Source: Catonia carolina (lineage: Eukaryota; Arthropoda; Insecta; Hemiptera; Achilidae). From it: 64,000 nt of DNA. Shown piece by piece: positions 52,421 through 64,000 of this stretch (positions within the stretch are counted from its first letter, which is position 1; every line of letters begins with the position of its first letter). The stretch is from NCBI GenBank assembly GCA_035578175.1, contig JAQMRL010000001.1:429611545-429675544 (forward strand). The letters are read 5' to 3'. Below the pieces are notes generated by a model. The model was given only the letters and a program-made list of their open reading frames with translations, was not told the DNA's origin and searched no databases. The translations under genes were made by a program, and so were the position numbers.

Positions 52421-55400
52421 AATAAAAATGTTAATGCAAATTGTTTATTATTAGGCAAAGATTTTACTGTGTGACACTTTTATTGAAATAAATAAATAAT
52501 GAACTTAACGAAGGGTTAATATTTAGACAATAAAAAATTAAAACAAATAATCGATTTTCTACAGTGAAAATCAAATATAATAGTAAAAAACAGATAATAT
52601 CTTGAATATAAATTAATTTTCACACATAGTTAATTATTGTATTTATATAACTGGACAACAGACTTTTTATAAAAATAACCAATATTTTTCTTTTACATAC
52701 TCGTACAATTTAACACGATGTAAGTTTTCCATATGAGACTACAATTCAGTACGATTTCTTTACCCGATTAAATTCGGTTGTTCCCTTTACAGTGATACCA
52801 ACTTAAGAACATGAAAACTACTACAGTTCTTACATCTTTATTCATAAACAAATGAACAAACGTGCTCTATATGGAAACTATAACATTATACATGGTTTTA
52901 TTCTTTCTTTCAACGGTTTATGATTTAATTAGTCATTGTTCACTTGAGAACGTTTAGACAGAAAGAAACTCAAGTAGACTATTGTAAAAATTAAACGTAG
53001 CAAGTTAAGAGAACTTAATGAATATAACCCAAGATAAAAATGGTCTTGAAGCAGATATTCAATTAGTTAAAAAATTAATAATATAACCCAGAATTAGATG
53101 GATAACGTTTATCCATCAATTCAACGATAAATTTTCTAAATAAAAAATAAACACCATATTAATATACCCATTTTTCACCGTGATGAATCGTAAAACAATT
53201 AAAGAACGTAATACAAATAATAAAACAACGAATTGTTACAAAAAAAACCCTATTATAGCCTACAAGGCCCACTACATCGGCTCAGCTGGCAGAGACTAAA
53301 TCGAAGATCCCCAGTTTTATTCCTGGAAAAGGTGTGGAAAAACATCACAACGTACTCGCCGAACTTTTATAAAGCTTTATAACTGTAGTTATTAATTTAT
53401 AAAACAGTAAATGAAAATTTTGAATAAAAAGTAAAAAAAATTAAACGAAGAGACAACACGATTTATTTTAAAAAAATAGTTCACATGCGTAAACCAAATT
53501 TTTTGTGACCGATTGTTTTAAATGATGATTTTAAGACGATACATGAATATTTAAAAAATAAATAAATTGTTTTACAATAAAGGTTCGACGAGGCTAAATA
53601 ATAAAATGGCGTAGCCTATATGAAAAAACACACCGAAAAACTACATTAGCCTGTAAGGCTGCAACATCACTTGATTTTGGCATTGGCTCAACAGCTAAAT
53701 TGAAGGTTCTGAGTTTAAGTCACGACAATGTGGAAAATTGTCAAATTGTACGTAACCTCTATTTTATACAGTTCTATAACACTGTAGTCACTGATGACCA
53801 AGCAATTGATAAAAATGTTGATTAAGATTGAAAAAACTAACTAAAAGTCTACGCATTAAATACATACTAAAGGCATGGATTAGATAGACTACAAACCAAA
53901 CGTAGGCCTAAAGTATTAATTAAAAAAATGAGAACATTAATTATATTAGTTGAAATTATATTAATTTTAGAATACCTTTTAGGCTTATGAGAATCAAATA
54001 ATTAAAATACGTTTCCTTCTATTTTAAAAATAGATTGAACTAGCTCTATTCAAATTACTTTCCGAAACAAGTAATAAGGCCTACTACGGATGGACAAACG
54101 TAGGCAGTTTTATTTACGTAAGTGGAAGAGTATAAATCTTTAAGGAGTAAACGTATGGTGATAGTGTTTTCTCACGGTGTATATTTCTATATAGGCCTAA
54201 TATAAAACTGGAACGTGATAACCTAAAGCAGTCCGATCTCACTGTTGCAATGGGAAGAATTTCCGGTGGCTCTCTGATTCACCATTCAACAGATCAATGG
54301 AAAAATCCTTGAGACAAAACAAAAAATGAAATCCTCTTCTTCTAAGAATCTGCTTCGATTAAAATGCCGGGTTAAACTATTTTATCTTAGTAACATATTA
54401 CAAAAAAATAAAACAATGAAAACGATTTGATAATTCTGTTGTAATAAAAAAATTAAGAAGAAAAAAATGTGAAAAACCACCCACGATTATGAATGATTAA
54501 AAAAAGGCCTAATGATTCAACCGAACAGATTATGTAACATTACTGTCATACACGTTCGAAGAATAAAATGAAGGTAACAACGATTAGCCATTTTATTTCA
54601 CGTTGAGGTATTTAAAGTTTAAATTTTCTTAGAACTCGATCATTTTATTTACATATTACGTACATATTTATATATTTTCTTATCCGTTTACATATTATAA
54701 CAATATAAATCGAAGATAATTAACTAATATTGTATTCTGGAAATTCATTAATTAACCAAATTATAAAATAGCCACAGCCATTTCGTTATAAACGATAACG
54801 CACTAGACAACAAAACGGAAGGTCGTAACTTCGATTCCTTGAGCCAGAAAATATTAAAACGTTAAAACCCGCCAATCCATTACCCTTTACTCAGAAATTA
54901 ATTAATAATGCAATGGATTACTAAAAAAAACCGGAAGTAACGGATTTAGAAGGGTGTCAGTTTATCGAAACTAAGAGGTTTATAAGAAAATAATGTAGAA
55001 ACTATTAGTAAGTTGCTGCCACAACAGCAAAATTCTTCAAACAAAAACCTACTTATGCAAGGGGAAATACATCAATAAATTACTTAAATTAAAAAAAAAA
55101 TGTGTTACTCTAAATCCGTTTGTAAACTGATTAAATAAAATGATCGAGTTAATATGTTCTAAGAAAATTTAAACTTTTTGAGTTGGTTTTGTATGTCATT
55201 TAGGTGTATGTAACAAACAATTAAGTAAATATTTAGACTGATAAGTTTTTGGCATTTTCTACACTCTCTTTAGAAGTCTCCTGAATGCCATCCACAAAAA
55301 ATTGAAAAAGTATTTATTATTTACTAAACCTTAGAAAAGACGAACAACTAATGGTAACTATCATAAAACGAATACTAAAATTCTACGCACACCTGTAGAG

Positions 55401-57004
55401 AATGGATGACAAACGGTTTACAAAACAAATCTTAAGACAAAAACCTAAGGTGTTGGATAAGTGGTTTAAAGAATTCAGAGAAGATATTAGGTAAACTGAG
55501 ATAAACCGAGAAAAAAAACGGATTGAACTACATTCGGACAACTAATAACGACTTTAAGGGCTTCTACGAAGAATAAAAGCAGAACACAAGATGGATGGAA
55601 GAAAGCTGTCAATAAAAGAATGCTGAGTGCTGCAAAAAAAGATTCCAGGACCGTCTTAAGCTATTTTATGTGGTCAAAAAAGACCACAGATCACAGGGTA
55701 CTTACTAAGTACCTAATCTTAAAAGTCTAATCAGGAGTGGTAGATTTCGAACTGAAACTCACTCTAGTTTCAAAAAATCTAAATGGTAGGAGACAAATTT
55801 GTTGAAATCAGAATTTAAGTTTGTGGTTTCACTGAATTATTTCCGTGTAAAGTATCAAAGGTCCAAACATACATGCAGATTGCAAACCTTCACATATATT
55901 TAAACCCATTTAAACACATGCTTTCGAACATTTCTATTTATAAACAGTAAGAATATTGTGCACATATATTTACTTGTTTCCATTGATATGTCGACAGGAA
56001 TGGTTTTTAAAGTTTGTTAAGAAAGCAACAGAGATATAACTAAAAGTTAAGGAATATTTCAACTTGTTTATAAATTAACTTGATATTTCGTACATGGAAA
56101 ATTTAAAAAAAGTGTCAAAATGATTTGCAAACAGTTTATCGGTGAGATCAAAAGTACTGATGTTTCCCATCAACAATAAAATAATAGTACTGGCTAACAG
56201 ACGTTACAGAAGCATTGACAAATTGACGAAGAATGGTAAAAGAGTGAGGTTGTAACTTGTCACACAATGGTCACGGTGAAAATACCATTACAAAACCATT
56301 GTGAGCTTCTTGGACGCCATTGTGATTATCTGTATCTTCTTATGCAGTATAGTTTCTTATAACTAATCCGGAGGAACACGCGTGTCGAGTCACTCGATCA
56401 CGAAGTCACTTCTTATTCTGGCGGGAAACAAAGCTGGTACTCGCGCCAATTTTACCCTTTCTCGTTCTTATGTTTTTAACTTCTTTTCATTTTGTTGTTG
56501 TTGTTATTAAATCAGTTTCAAGGTTGTCTGCTTATATACCCGCTGAGATGGGCCATCGAACTCTTGTTGCTTAGTTGAGGGTAAGTGGTCAGCTAACATA
56601 CGCGATATCCATTTCACGTTATGTCTTGCTATATGTACAAACCAATAACAATCATTTTTAACCTCCAAAATGATACTGCGTGTTTGTGGGTATATAATTT
56701 TTTTCTTTTCATAAATAACAGTAATACAATACAACTGAAAGGCAAACTAATATATTACCAATACCATATTTTAAAAACCGATTGTAGCTATATTTTTTAG
56801 TAACAGGCGTTGTTTTTAAACGTATTACCTACTTAAATTTACCATAATCTATTGTAGTTAATTTTGCTGTAATATTTTATGTAGTAGTTAACAATAAAAC
56901 ATATTTGCAACCGCTGAATTTCGTACCTTCATAATCGTACTACTTTTCGGAAAAATTTTTTTATATAAAAAATAGAAATCGGTAGTTTGATAACATGTGA
57001 GTAT
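52421..57004. other. AT-rich intron with decayed SINE and LINE debris
   Basis: Heavily decayed family E-like patches lie near 53,262-53,400, 53,650-53,830 and 54,770-54,900. A LINE remnant at ~55,310-55,650 on the plus strand reads MDDKRFTKQILRQKPK and WFKEFREDI with stops. A GC-richer patch at 56,290-56,460 is described under findings. No exon recognised. Confidence 0.5.
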
Positions 57005-57398
57005 AGTTTAGGTTATCACCCGAAAAGGTGGTTTGAACCTCTAGAAGCTTTACTAAGTAAAACGAGGAGTGAGATGGTTTACCATTGCCTTCCTCACTGG
57101 GTGGAAAAGTATGCTTAACAGCATGCCAGGCCTTTTGAAAAGCATCTACTTTCCACCCTGCAAATGACACCTACACTTCATTCACCAGTGTCTGGATGTA
57201 TAATGATGAAATTCATCACTCTCGGAGGAGATAACTCTGACTAGCGTATTTCACACCTCTACCTCTTCTGTTCTTAAATGCTTCAAGTCACAATTAGCTG
57301 ATCATATGATAAGAAACAGAACTAGTCTATTATTTTTAGCCCTTGAACTAGCAGATCGAGTACAAATAATTTAACACTCCACCTGCCTGTTATGAGCT
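57005..57398 (-). repeat. Rep-B, full-length copy
   Basis: Inverted, from TTTAGGTTATCACCCG to CACTCCACCTGCCTGTT. Confidence 0.88.
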
Positions 57399-59454
57399 AA
57401 AAAAATGTGAGTAGGCCTACTAAAACAATTAGTATAATAAGCTGACTTCTTTGTTTTATTAAAAAAACGTAACTACTTAATAAAAATAAGAGCACTAAAT
57501 AAATATGAATACTGAAAAAATAAATTAAAAAAATACTGAAAAACAATTTTCCAGTGTTTTCCGAATATGTAAACAAGCAATTGAAGTTTTATATGAAAAT
57601 GTAGGTCAATTTAGTTGGAGAAAACTTTTCGTTCTAAAGAATCTTTATCTGTAGATGTAAACTAATCCTAAATAACCGGAAAATATTTTATTTATTTTAT
57701 TATTATTTCTTATATAACCGTTGCCACCTCGAGGTATGACCTGTAAGAGATGGTAGTATCCATGTTAAATTGAATTTACGCTCAGAGCGAAAGAAACCTG
57801 TGGCCGACAAACTTAAGACATCTTAATAAAAGTGCTATGGGATATTTCGTTTAAATCTGTACATTACAACAGTGGTTGACGAACTCTATCTATAGTCTCA
57901 CTCAAGTTTAAAAACCTGTTGCGACCAACCGAATATTTATGATAGTTCATATGATATAGAAAAAAACTGAACGTTTTGTAGTTTTAATATGAAGAGGAAA
58001 GGTTAATCACACTTTTCAGAAAGTCTGTTGATAAAGGACGCTGATCAAACGAGGAAGAAATGGATGGAGGAACAGATTCAGATGGCCTCATGGAAAGTGA
58101 TGATGTTAGTAATGTAAGGACACAGCTAGGGAATCACAGGATGTATCAACGTTAATATATTTTCATTTTGTTAATTTGATTTTTGAGCAGTATTCAGCGT
58201 AAACAGAATACAGAGTGGACATAAAAAAAGGAGAAGAGCATACAATGAGTGAATTCTGAGAATGTGGGCTGCAAAAAGAGCTTTCAGAAACGTATTAAGT
58301 CACCTCTCGTAGTCTAAAAGTAACCCTATACAAGAAAAATTACATCCGTAGTACCGTATAAATAATACGGTATTTTATACTTATTTGTATTTAATAAGAA
58401 ATAAGGTAGTTAAAATAAATAACAAAATTTCCAAAGAGTAAATTCCAGAACGATTTCAGTTAGTTTTAACTGTAACATGAGCAGGTGATAAATTTAAAAT
58501 AAAGAGGTTTTAAGTTAAAATAATACAACCAACGTAAGAAATAATAAACAACAAACAGCTCGTTACAATTTTATGGTGCAATTAAGCGAACATAGAACGA
58601 TATGGCAAGTAACAATAACAATTACTTGACAGCTGATACTGAAGACTGAAGATTGGAGATGATAGGATAAGATGAGATTTTGTCGTGATTCTAGTCAAGC
58701 ATGACCTCTTCCAGTAAAGGTATAAAGGTCATTCGCTTCTCTTCGCCGAAGATGTTTTGTCTTAAAAATTGAGATGAAATTATACTACGGGGTGAAGAAT
58801 AAAAAGAAAAAGGTATGTGTCGGAGGTTACGAGATGAAGATGATGCCTCTATTACAATGCATGCATTTAACCTTTTACATTACTGTAGTATTATTCAAAG
58901 ATTCTATACGTATCTACCTACCAGGTTAATAGGTTATTATAAAGAAACAAACTAAACACGAGCATAACTAATAAAATTTTCTACACATATTTATCCTTAA
59001 AAAATTATAAAAATCTATTGTCGATTGAATAATTATTCAAATTTTTTAAATAGATTTAAAATAAATACCAATTAGATTTGACTAATTTATATTATTAATG
59101 TTTCAATTTTCAAAGAAAAAAAACATTATGGCTACATCAAATACGTAGAACCACATATTGATAATCATTTTTGTATAAAATCACTGCAAGGCACAGACGT
59201 TTATTTAACACCAAAAAACCTGTTTATAATTTTTAAATATTACTTTTTCAAAATTATTATTTATAATAAATAATAGGCTTATGAAATATAGCTGGAGGAA
59301 TTTTATTTGGTAATTTAAAGTTTTTTCCCGAGTGAAGATTTATTTTATTTATTTATTGTTTGACTTGCTTGATAAATACTTTTCAATCTTTAAAATAACC
59401 TAAGAAAACAAACTTTAAGCATTTATGAAAATTATACCATCAATTTTTTTCTTT
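57399..59454. other. AT-rich, no gene recognised
   Basis: Patches at 58,010-58,300 and 58,620-58,820 are somewhat GC-richer but give no credible protein or RNA. Confidence 0.35.
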
Positions 59455-59615
59455 GGTTTAACGTGTGACTGTTCTGCAATTACTACTAATGCAGACGGTG
59501 AAGAATGAAATGATTTTTTGTAACGTATGAAAATATGCCGTGCCTGAATGGGATTCGAACCCAAGACCGCATGATGAGAGGCGAGCACGTTACCAACTAC
59601 GCCTATGCGGCCGGC
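59455..59615 (-). repeat. tRNA-derived SINE (family A)
   Basis: Minus strand: GTAGTTGGTAACGTGCTCGC and GGTTCGAATCCC with the same body as the 7.3- and 39.3-kb copies, to which it is nearly identical in the head. Confidence 0.82.
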
Positions 59616-59765
59616 TATATCATCAAGAACTGTAATTCACTTAGATGGTTCAATTGGTAGCATATTCCATTAATAAGCTAAAAATCCAATTAAGACTGGA
59701 AATAACAAGGTTTAGTATGGGTAATACATAGCATTTTCATTTCGATTATAGTAGATCACCAATAT

Positions 59766-60166
59766 GCTCAAAACGGGCAGGTGGAGTGTTATTTTAATTG
59801 CACTCTATCTGTTTGGTCCAGGGCTAAAAAAAAATAGTTCTGTTTCTTATCACATAGTCAGCCACTTATATGACTGAACTATTTAAGAACAGAAGAGGTA
59901 GAGGTGTAAAAGACACTAGTCAGAGTTATCTCCTCTAATAGTAATGAATTTCACTATGCAGCCAGACCCTGTGGTGAATGAAGTGAAGGTGTCATTTGCA
60001 GTGTGGAAAGTGAGTGCTTTTCGGAGGGCCTGGCATGCTGATAAGCATACTCTTTCACCTCAGTGAGGAAGGCAATGGTAAACCACCTTACTCCTCGTTT
60101 TTACTTAGTAAAACCTCTAGAGGTTTAAACCAGCCTTCCGGCTGTTGACCTAAACAACAACAACAG
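59766..60166 (+). repeat. Rep-B, full-length copy
   Basis: Starts GGGCAGGTGGAGTGTTA and ends CCTAAACAACAACAAC; complete order of blocks. Confidence 0.88.
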
Positions 60167-60469
60167 ATCGCTAATGACTGGAGAGTTAAATGAAGTTAAA
60201 CTGTTTAATTAGTATTTATTTACAATAAATAGTCTCAACAAGGAGACTTACGTAAGCTTGTTCAATTTTATAACGCTTGCAAAACTTTATTTCATAACAG
60301 AAGCCTCGTAAAATGAAATATTTAAAATTTAATGATCACTTAAATTTTCTAATAAAGTAAATGTCAGAACAAAGACGTTTCCAAAGAAAAGGACTAGAAA
60401 AAAATGATTAATTTCTATTTTACTTTGTTCAAATTTAAAAACATTTAATTTTTTAAAAATTTCTATTAA

Positions 60470-60621
60470 GTCGCATGAACATCTTGGTTATTAGTGACTA
60501 TTTTGGATTAAAAAACGTTAAATTTACACCTGTAATAATTTTCCAAACTCTAGCCGGGATTCGAACCCAGAACCTCCCCTTTGCAAGGTACCGCGTTAAC
60601 CACTTTGCCAAGGAGGGAGCC
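60470..60621 (-). repeat. tRNA-derived SINE (family E)
   Basis: Minus strand reads GGCAAAGTGGTTAACGCGG (box A) and GGGTTCGAATCCCGGC (box B), then AGAGTTTGGAAAATTATTAC. Confidence 0.75.
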
Positions 60622-60693
60622 AATTATTAATTTCTTGTTTTAATCTGCTCTATTAGAATTTGAAAATACTTTAAATTATTCTAGTTATACGTC

Positions 60694-60720
60694 GATTATT
60701 ATTATTATTATTATTATTCA
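60694..60720. repeat. (ATT)n microsatellite
   Basis: Eight or so uninterrupted ATT units. Confidence 0.85.
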
Positions 60721-60924
60721 ATTTTTCCCGTTTATTTTAATTAATTTTCTCTCGGGTTCAATCTTAGAATTATCCACAGGTATATATTCTTTAAGTATTA
60801 TTTATTTTCTTGTCGTTTCTTTATACAAAAATTCACTTGAGCTTTTTAATACCACTACAATATTATATAGTTTTAAAATAAAAAAATTTGTCACAATATA
60901 TATAACTTTTTTTTGTTTATTTAA

Positions 60925-61060
60925 AGTCTTCCGGGTTCGATTTTCGGCTAAGGTCAGGAGATTACTACAAGTCAAAATTAACCGTTAGATAACCCATCAA
61001 AGTCGCTAATAACTAAGCTGTTGATGGGACGTTCAATAAACAAAAAAATAAATATTTTTT
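60925..61060 (+). repeat. tRNA-derived SINE (family E), head truncated
   Basis: Starts at the B box CCGGGTTCGATTTTCGG and continues AAGGTCAGGAGATTACTAC and ACTAAGCTGTTGATGGGAC, as in the 52.2-kb copy. Confidence 0.65.
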
Positions 61061-61744
61061 TAAACTGAGACGTGGTATTTTGTTTATTTACAAGGATTAT
61101 AAAAATGTGTTGTTAATAAACTGGTACTAACAGTTTTGATTAATATTCACTATTAAGTTACTCATTGGAAACTCCAAACGAATGACATTTGCTTCACACC
61201 AGTTACCATATTATCAATAAGACAAGTTACATAATTCTTACGTATGTAAAATACTCCTAACATTTAAATTTACACTTTTTAGAAATTCAACCAAAAATGG
61301 TAATTGAAATACCAAGAAACATTATTAAATTTATGAAGAATAGAATACACAAAACAATTTTGATAAATTTATTTTCTTTTAGTTCCTAGAAATTTAACGA
61401 AATCAACGTAAAGAGAAAGTTATTGTACAACTTAAAGATCAAGGTTGAATTAGTTTGGAAGTTTTAAATGTCCCTTCTGATTCAGCTTACAACTTAAAGG
61501 TGATTCAAAAATGATCTAACAATAAAAGTTTAAGCTTATTAAGGAATACTCTACCTAGTAAGAAAAATTAGTTATTACACAAATGATATAAATATTGAAC
61601 CTTGAAAAATCTATTCAATTGGATAAACACAAATGCAAGATAATTTTATTTAAATTACTTGCAGGACAATGCATTGTAGAAAAATAGTTAATAATTTATA
61701 TTTATACAGTGTTTCTATACTTCACAGCACACACTTAAGAGCTG

Positions 61745-62315
61745 ATTCCTTAGCTATAAATCTGGCTAGCTATAAACACTCACACAACTTTCTCTTGCCA
61801 ATGCAAATAATTAACAATATAACCTAATATTATTAATAATAAAACATTAGAAATAAACAAAAAACTAACCTCAAAAAACATAACCTTATTTTAATCATGA
61901 GTGAAAGACGCAAAATGAAAATCGACTTCAATTTGGCTTAAAAATACGGAAAATCACTCTTTCACGCTAAACTAGGCTCTGTAGAGAAAATGCTTTAAAT
62001 AAACGTTGTAGATCTTTTACTTTTCTATAAATTTGATTATATACACTTTTTTCGTAAAATGCATGCTAAGGCCGAAATCTTAAAAAATCAACAGAAAATC
62101 GCTAATTACCGCTAAACTAAGCGTTATACAAAAAAATGTTTGAAATAATAGTTGTGGGATTTTTAATTCTCTACAGTTTTTATTACATAAATTTTTGCGC
62201 TAAATGCATATTAAAGCCGTAACGTGTAGATCCCGTGAAAACTCGATTTTGAAAAATCGACATGCAAACAATACTTTCCTTCCTATATATTCATATAGGC
62301 AAGAGAAAGTAAAAA
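61745..62315 (+). repeat. Rep-A, internally deleted copy
   Basis: Both ends are present (ACTTTCTCTTGCC at ~61,788; GGCAAGAGAAAGT ending ~62,310). About 400 bases between the ATTAAAGCCGTAA and CGTGTAGATCC blocks are missing compared with 768-1722. Confidence 0.78.
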
Positions 62316-63904
62316 TATAAAAAATTTAATATAAAACTATGTCCGAGATATGGATGGCAAAAGATTCTTCGTGGTTTTTTCTCCTCCAATAAAGAGAAGC
62401 CATAGGTCAAAATTCTGATAGCACTTATGAATAATTATAAGAAAAAGTTTGTGGTTTTGGTTTGCACCTGAATAATTAAAAAAACAGTTTTACACAATTT
62501 TTAGGGAACAAGTAATAATTAAACCAGGAAATTAAAAGTTTTTTGACTTTATAAACAGTATTATGAATAGGATATTGTCATTATTACAGTAAAAATGATG
62601 AAAAACTCATTTTATTTTGTGAAAATGTGTAGAAATTTTACATTACGATATGAAAAACATTTACCCGTGAAATGACAATAACAAAAGAAAATAATAAAAA
62701 CACTAAAATCGTGATACAGTAATAATTAAATTTTTGGAAATGATTTACAGTTGTACGAAAATAATTGTAGGCAATTTAAAAAAAGCTTCAGATTATTGTC
62801 ATCTTAAAAAGTAATTATTAAATATAGCCTACAAGGTACGGTTTATTTAAATTGTATTTACATTTCATAAATAAAAAGAAGAGAAAATGTCTATAATAGA
62901 GATGAAAAAAACAAGTTTAATTTATGAAAAATAAATGGCGGGAAGAGATAACCATAAAACAAGATGATGTGTAAAATAGAGGCACGTGTGTGTAATAATC
63001 TCTCCCTCCCACTCCCCGCCACCTAACATTCCGTGTAAGGCATTACTTTAAAACACAATCAGTGAGAGCCCGAAGAGGATTGGTTTAGATATAACAATAA
63101 AAAAATATAATACTCATGTTACCTACTTAAGAACAAATGTGGGGTGAGATTAAATGGAATTATTTTTTATAGTTCCACAAGATATTTTGATGGTATTAAT
63201 TATTGATCTATCTTATAATTATAAAGATTATCATTTGTTATATTTTATGTTCTACAATAAACGAGTACAATAAAAAATGGAAAATATAATGAACGATCCA
63301 ATGGCTGAATCAAAAAAAAACTTGATAAAAATTTTTAACTAAAAAAAGAAAAAGACACGTTGAAATTTTATATTGATTTTAGGTAATTATTGTTATTATT
63401 AAAAATATTATTTCCCTCCTAAAAAGAACTCTTATCAACTTTTTTTTTGATATCAATCAAGTTCAGTATTTGCAATCAGTTCAAACAATCAACTATAAGC
63501 AAATGTAAGAAAATTCACAAAGATAAAATACTTAAGCTAAGAAAATTTGGGGATAAAATCCAATAATTAATTGTTATAAGTTTCAAGGAAGTCTTTATTA
63601 TTAATTATACCCAGATACCGAACGAACTATATTTAAGCGTTACATTAATTATCAAACTATGTTTCTATAAGTCTTAATTATAACATTAATAAGGGAGCTT
63701 TCTTTAGCTTGTTTATCTAGACTTAACATTAATATGTTACTAATTCGAAACTAAAATCTATTAAAGAACACTAAAATTTGACTTTAACAAGCTAAAACTT
63801 TTAGACCCTCACCAGGGAATGAACAGGGACGTTTTACTTTATAGCCAAACCCAAGAACAGGGAACAGGCCTAACCTTCTAGTGATATTTCTCAATACAAT
63901 GTTT
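62316..63904. other. AT-rich, nothing recognised
   Basis: A pyrimidine-rich patch at 62,998-63,030 is the only compositional feature. Confidence 0.35.
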
Positions 63905-63905
63905 T

Positions 63906-64000
63906 TATTTTTTACTTTCTCTTGCCTATATGAATATATAGGAAGGAAAGTATTGTTTTCATGTCGATTTTAAGAAATCGAGTTTTCACCGGATCTATAC
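63906..64000 (-). repeat. Rep-A, inverted copy cut by the window edge
   Basis: Begins ACTTTCTCTTGCC and continues CCTATATGAATATATAGG, the reverse complement of the right end of the other copies. Confidence 0.75.

Larger units (their letters stand above)
46911..64000 (-). other. presumed 5' intron of echinus
   Basis: The first exon in view starts at 46,910 in phase 0 after an acceptor, so transcription must come from the right. I looked on the minus strand for an exon encoding the USP cysteine box and found none. The region contains only repeats and AT-rich DNA. Confidence 0.6.

Noticed and set aside
58700..58740. AGGTATAAAGGTCA resembling a nuclear-receptor direct repeat
   Set aside because: A single short motif with no gene nearby; expected by chance in 64 kb.
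1..64000. CRISPR arrays, operons, bacterial genes or viral insertions
   Set aside because: No regularly spaced repeats, no dense coding and no viral protein signatures; the window is ordinary insect nuclear DNA.

Overview
This window is nuclear DNA from an insect: it is very AT-rich, intron-rich and packed with transposon debris. Repeat style (mariner, Jockey, tRNA-derived SINEs, large introns) would suit a hemipteran, but nothing here fixes the order and I name no species. Two protein-coding genes are supported, both on the minus strand; everything else that is recognisable is repeats.

Gene 1 (24,981-46,910 and beyond the right edge) is the insect orthologue of Drosophila echinus, the USP53/USP54 branch of ubiquitin-specific proteases. 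Ten exons join with matching phases and consensus splice sites to 5,742 nt (1,913 residues plus stop). The first five exons carry most of the USP fold: a CxxC/CxxxC zinc ribbon, the GKHY histidine box and the FDD box. Then come linker exons, a helical Cys/Ala-rich exon and one 4-kb terminal exon rich in Gln, His, Asn and Pro that ends in a CxxC-CxxC motif. The N-terminal exon with the catalytic-cysteine box was not found and probably lies past 64,000, so 46.9-64.0 kb reads as its intron.

Gene 2 is seen only as its first coding exon (18,372-18,509): the start of a PDZ domain. The rest of that gene would run leftward; 1-18.3 kb holds no exon I could recognise.

Layout: 0-7.5 kb carries tRNA-derived SINEs, copies of a ~400-bp repeat (here Rep-B) and of a ~950-bp repeat with short inverted ends (Rep-A). 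8.13-9.06 kb is a deleted mariner. 10.67-11.32 kb is a TIR element with a Merlin/ISXO2-like fragment. 13.71-14.12 kb is a 409-bp near-perfect palindrome. 14.5-15.2 kb is a Jockey fragment. 19.98-20.5 kb is a Tigger pseudogene, and 21.95-22.88 kb is a mariner with long inverted ends nested in Rep-B. The echinus introns contain pogo-like, piggyBac-like and other MITEs, LINE remnants, and at 41.68-42.66 kb a tandem array of ~292-bp units ending in a foldback.

The most interesting signal is a hammerhead-ribozyme-like motif. It is in both arms of the 13.7-kb palindrome, in a diverged copy at 15.8 kb that keeps a compensated helix I pair, and in decayed form in the tandem units at 41.7-42.6 kb. This resembles the hammerheads of Penelope-like elements and retrozymes, but every copy has an extra base next to helix II or other damage, so activity is unproven. 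No Penelope reverse transcriptase was seen.
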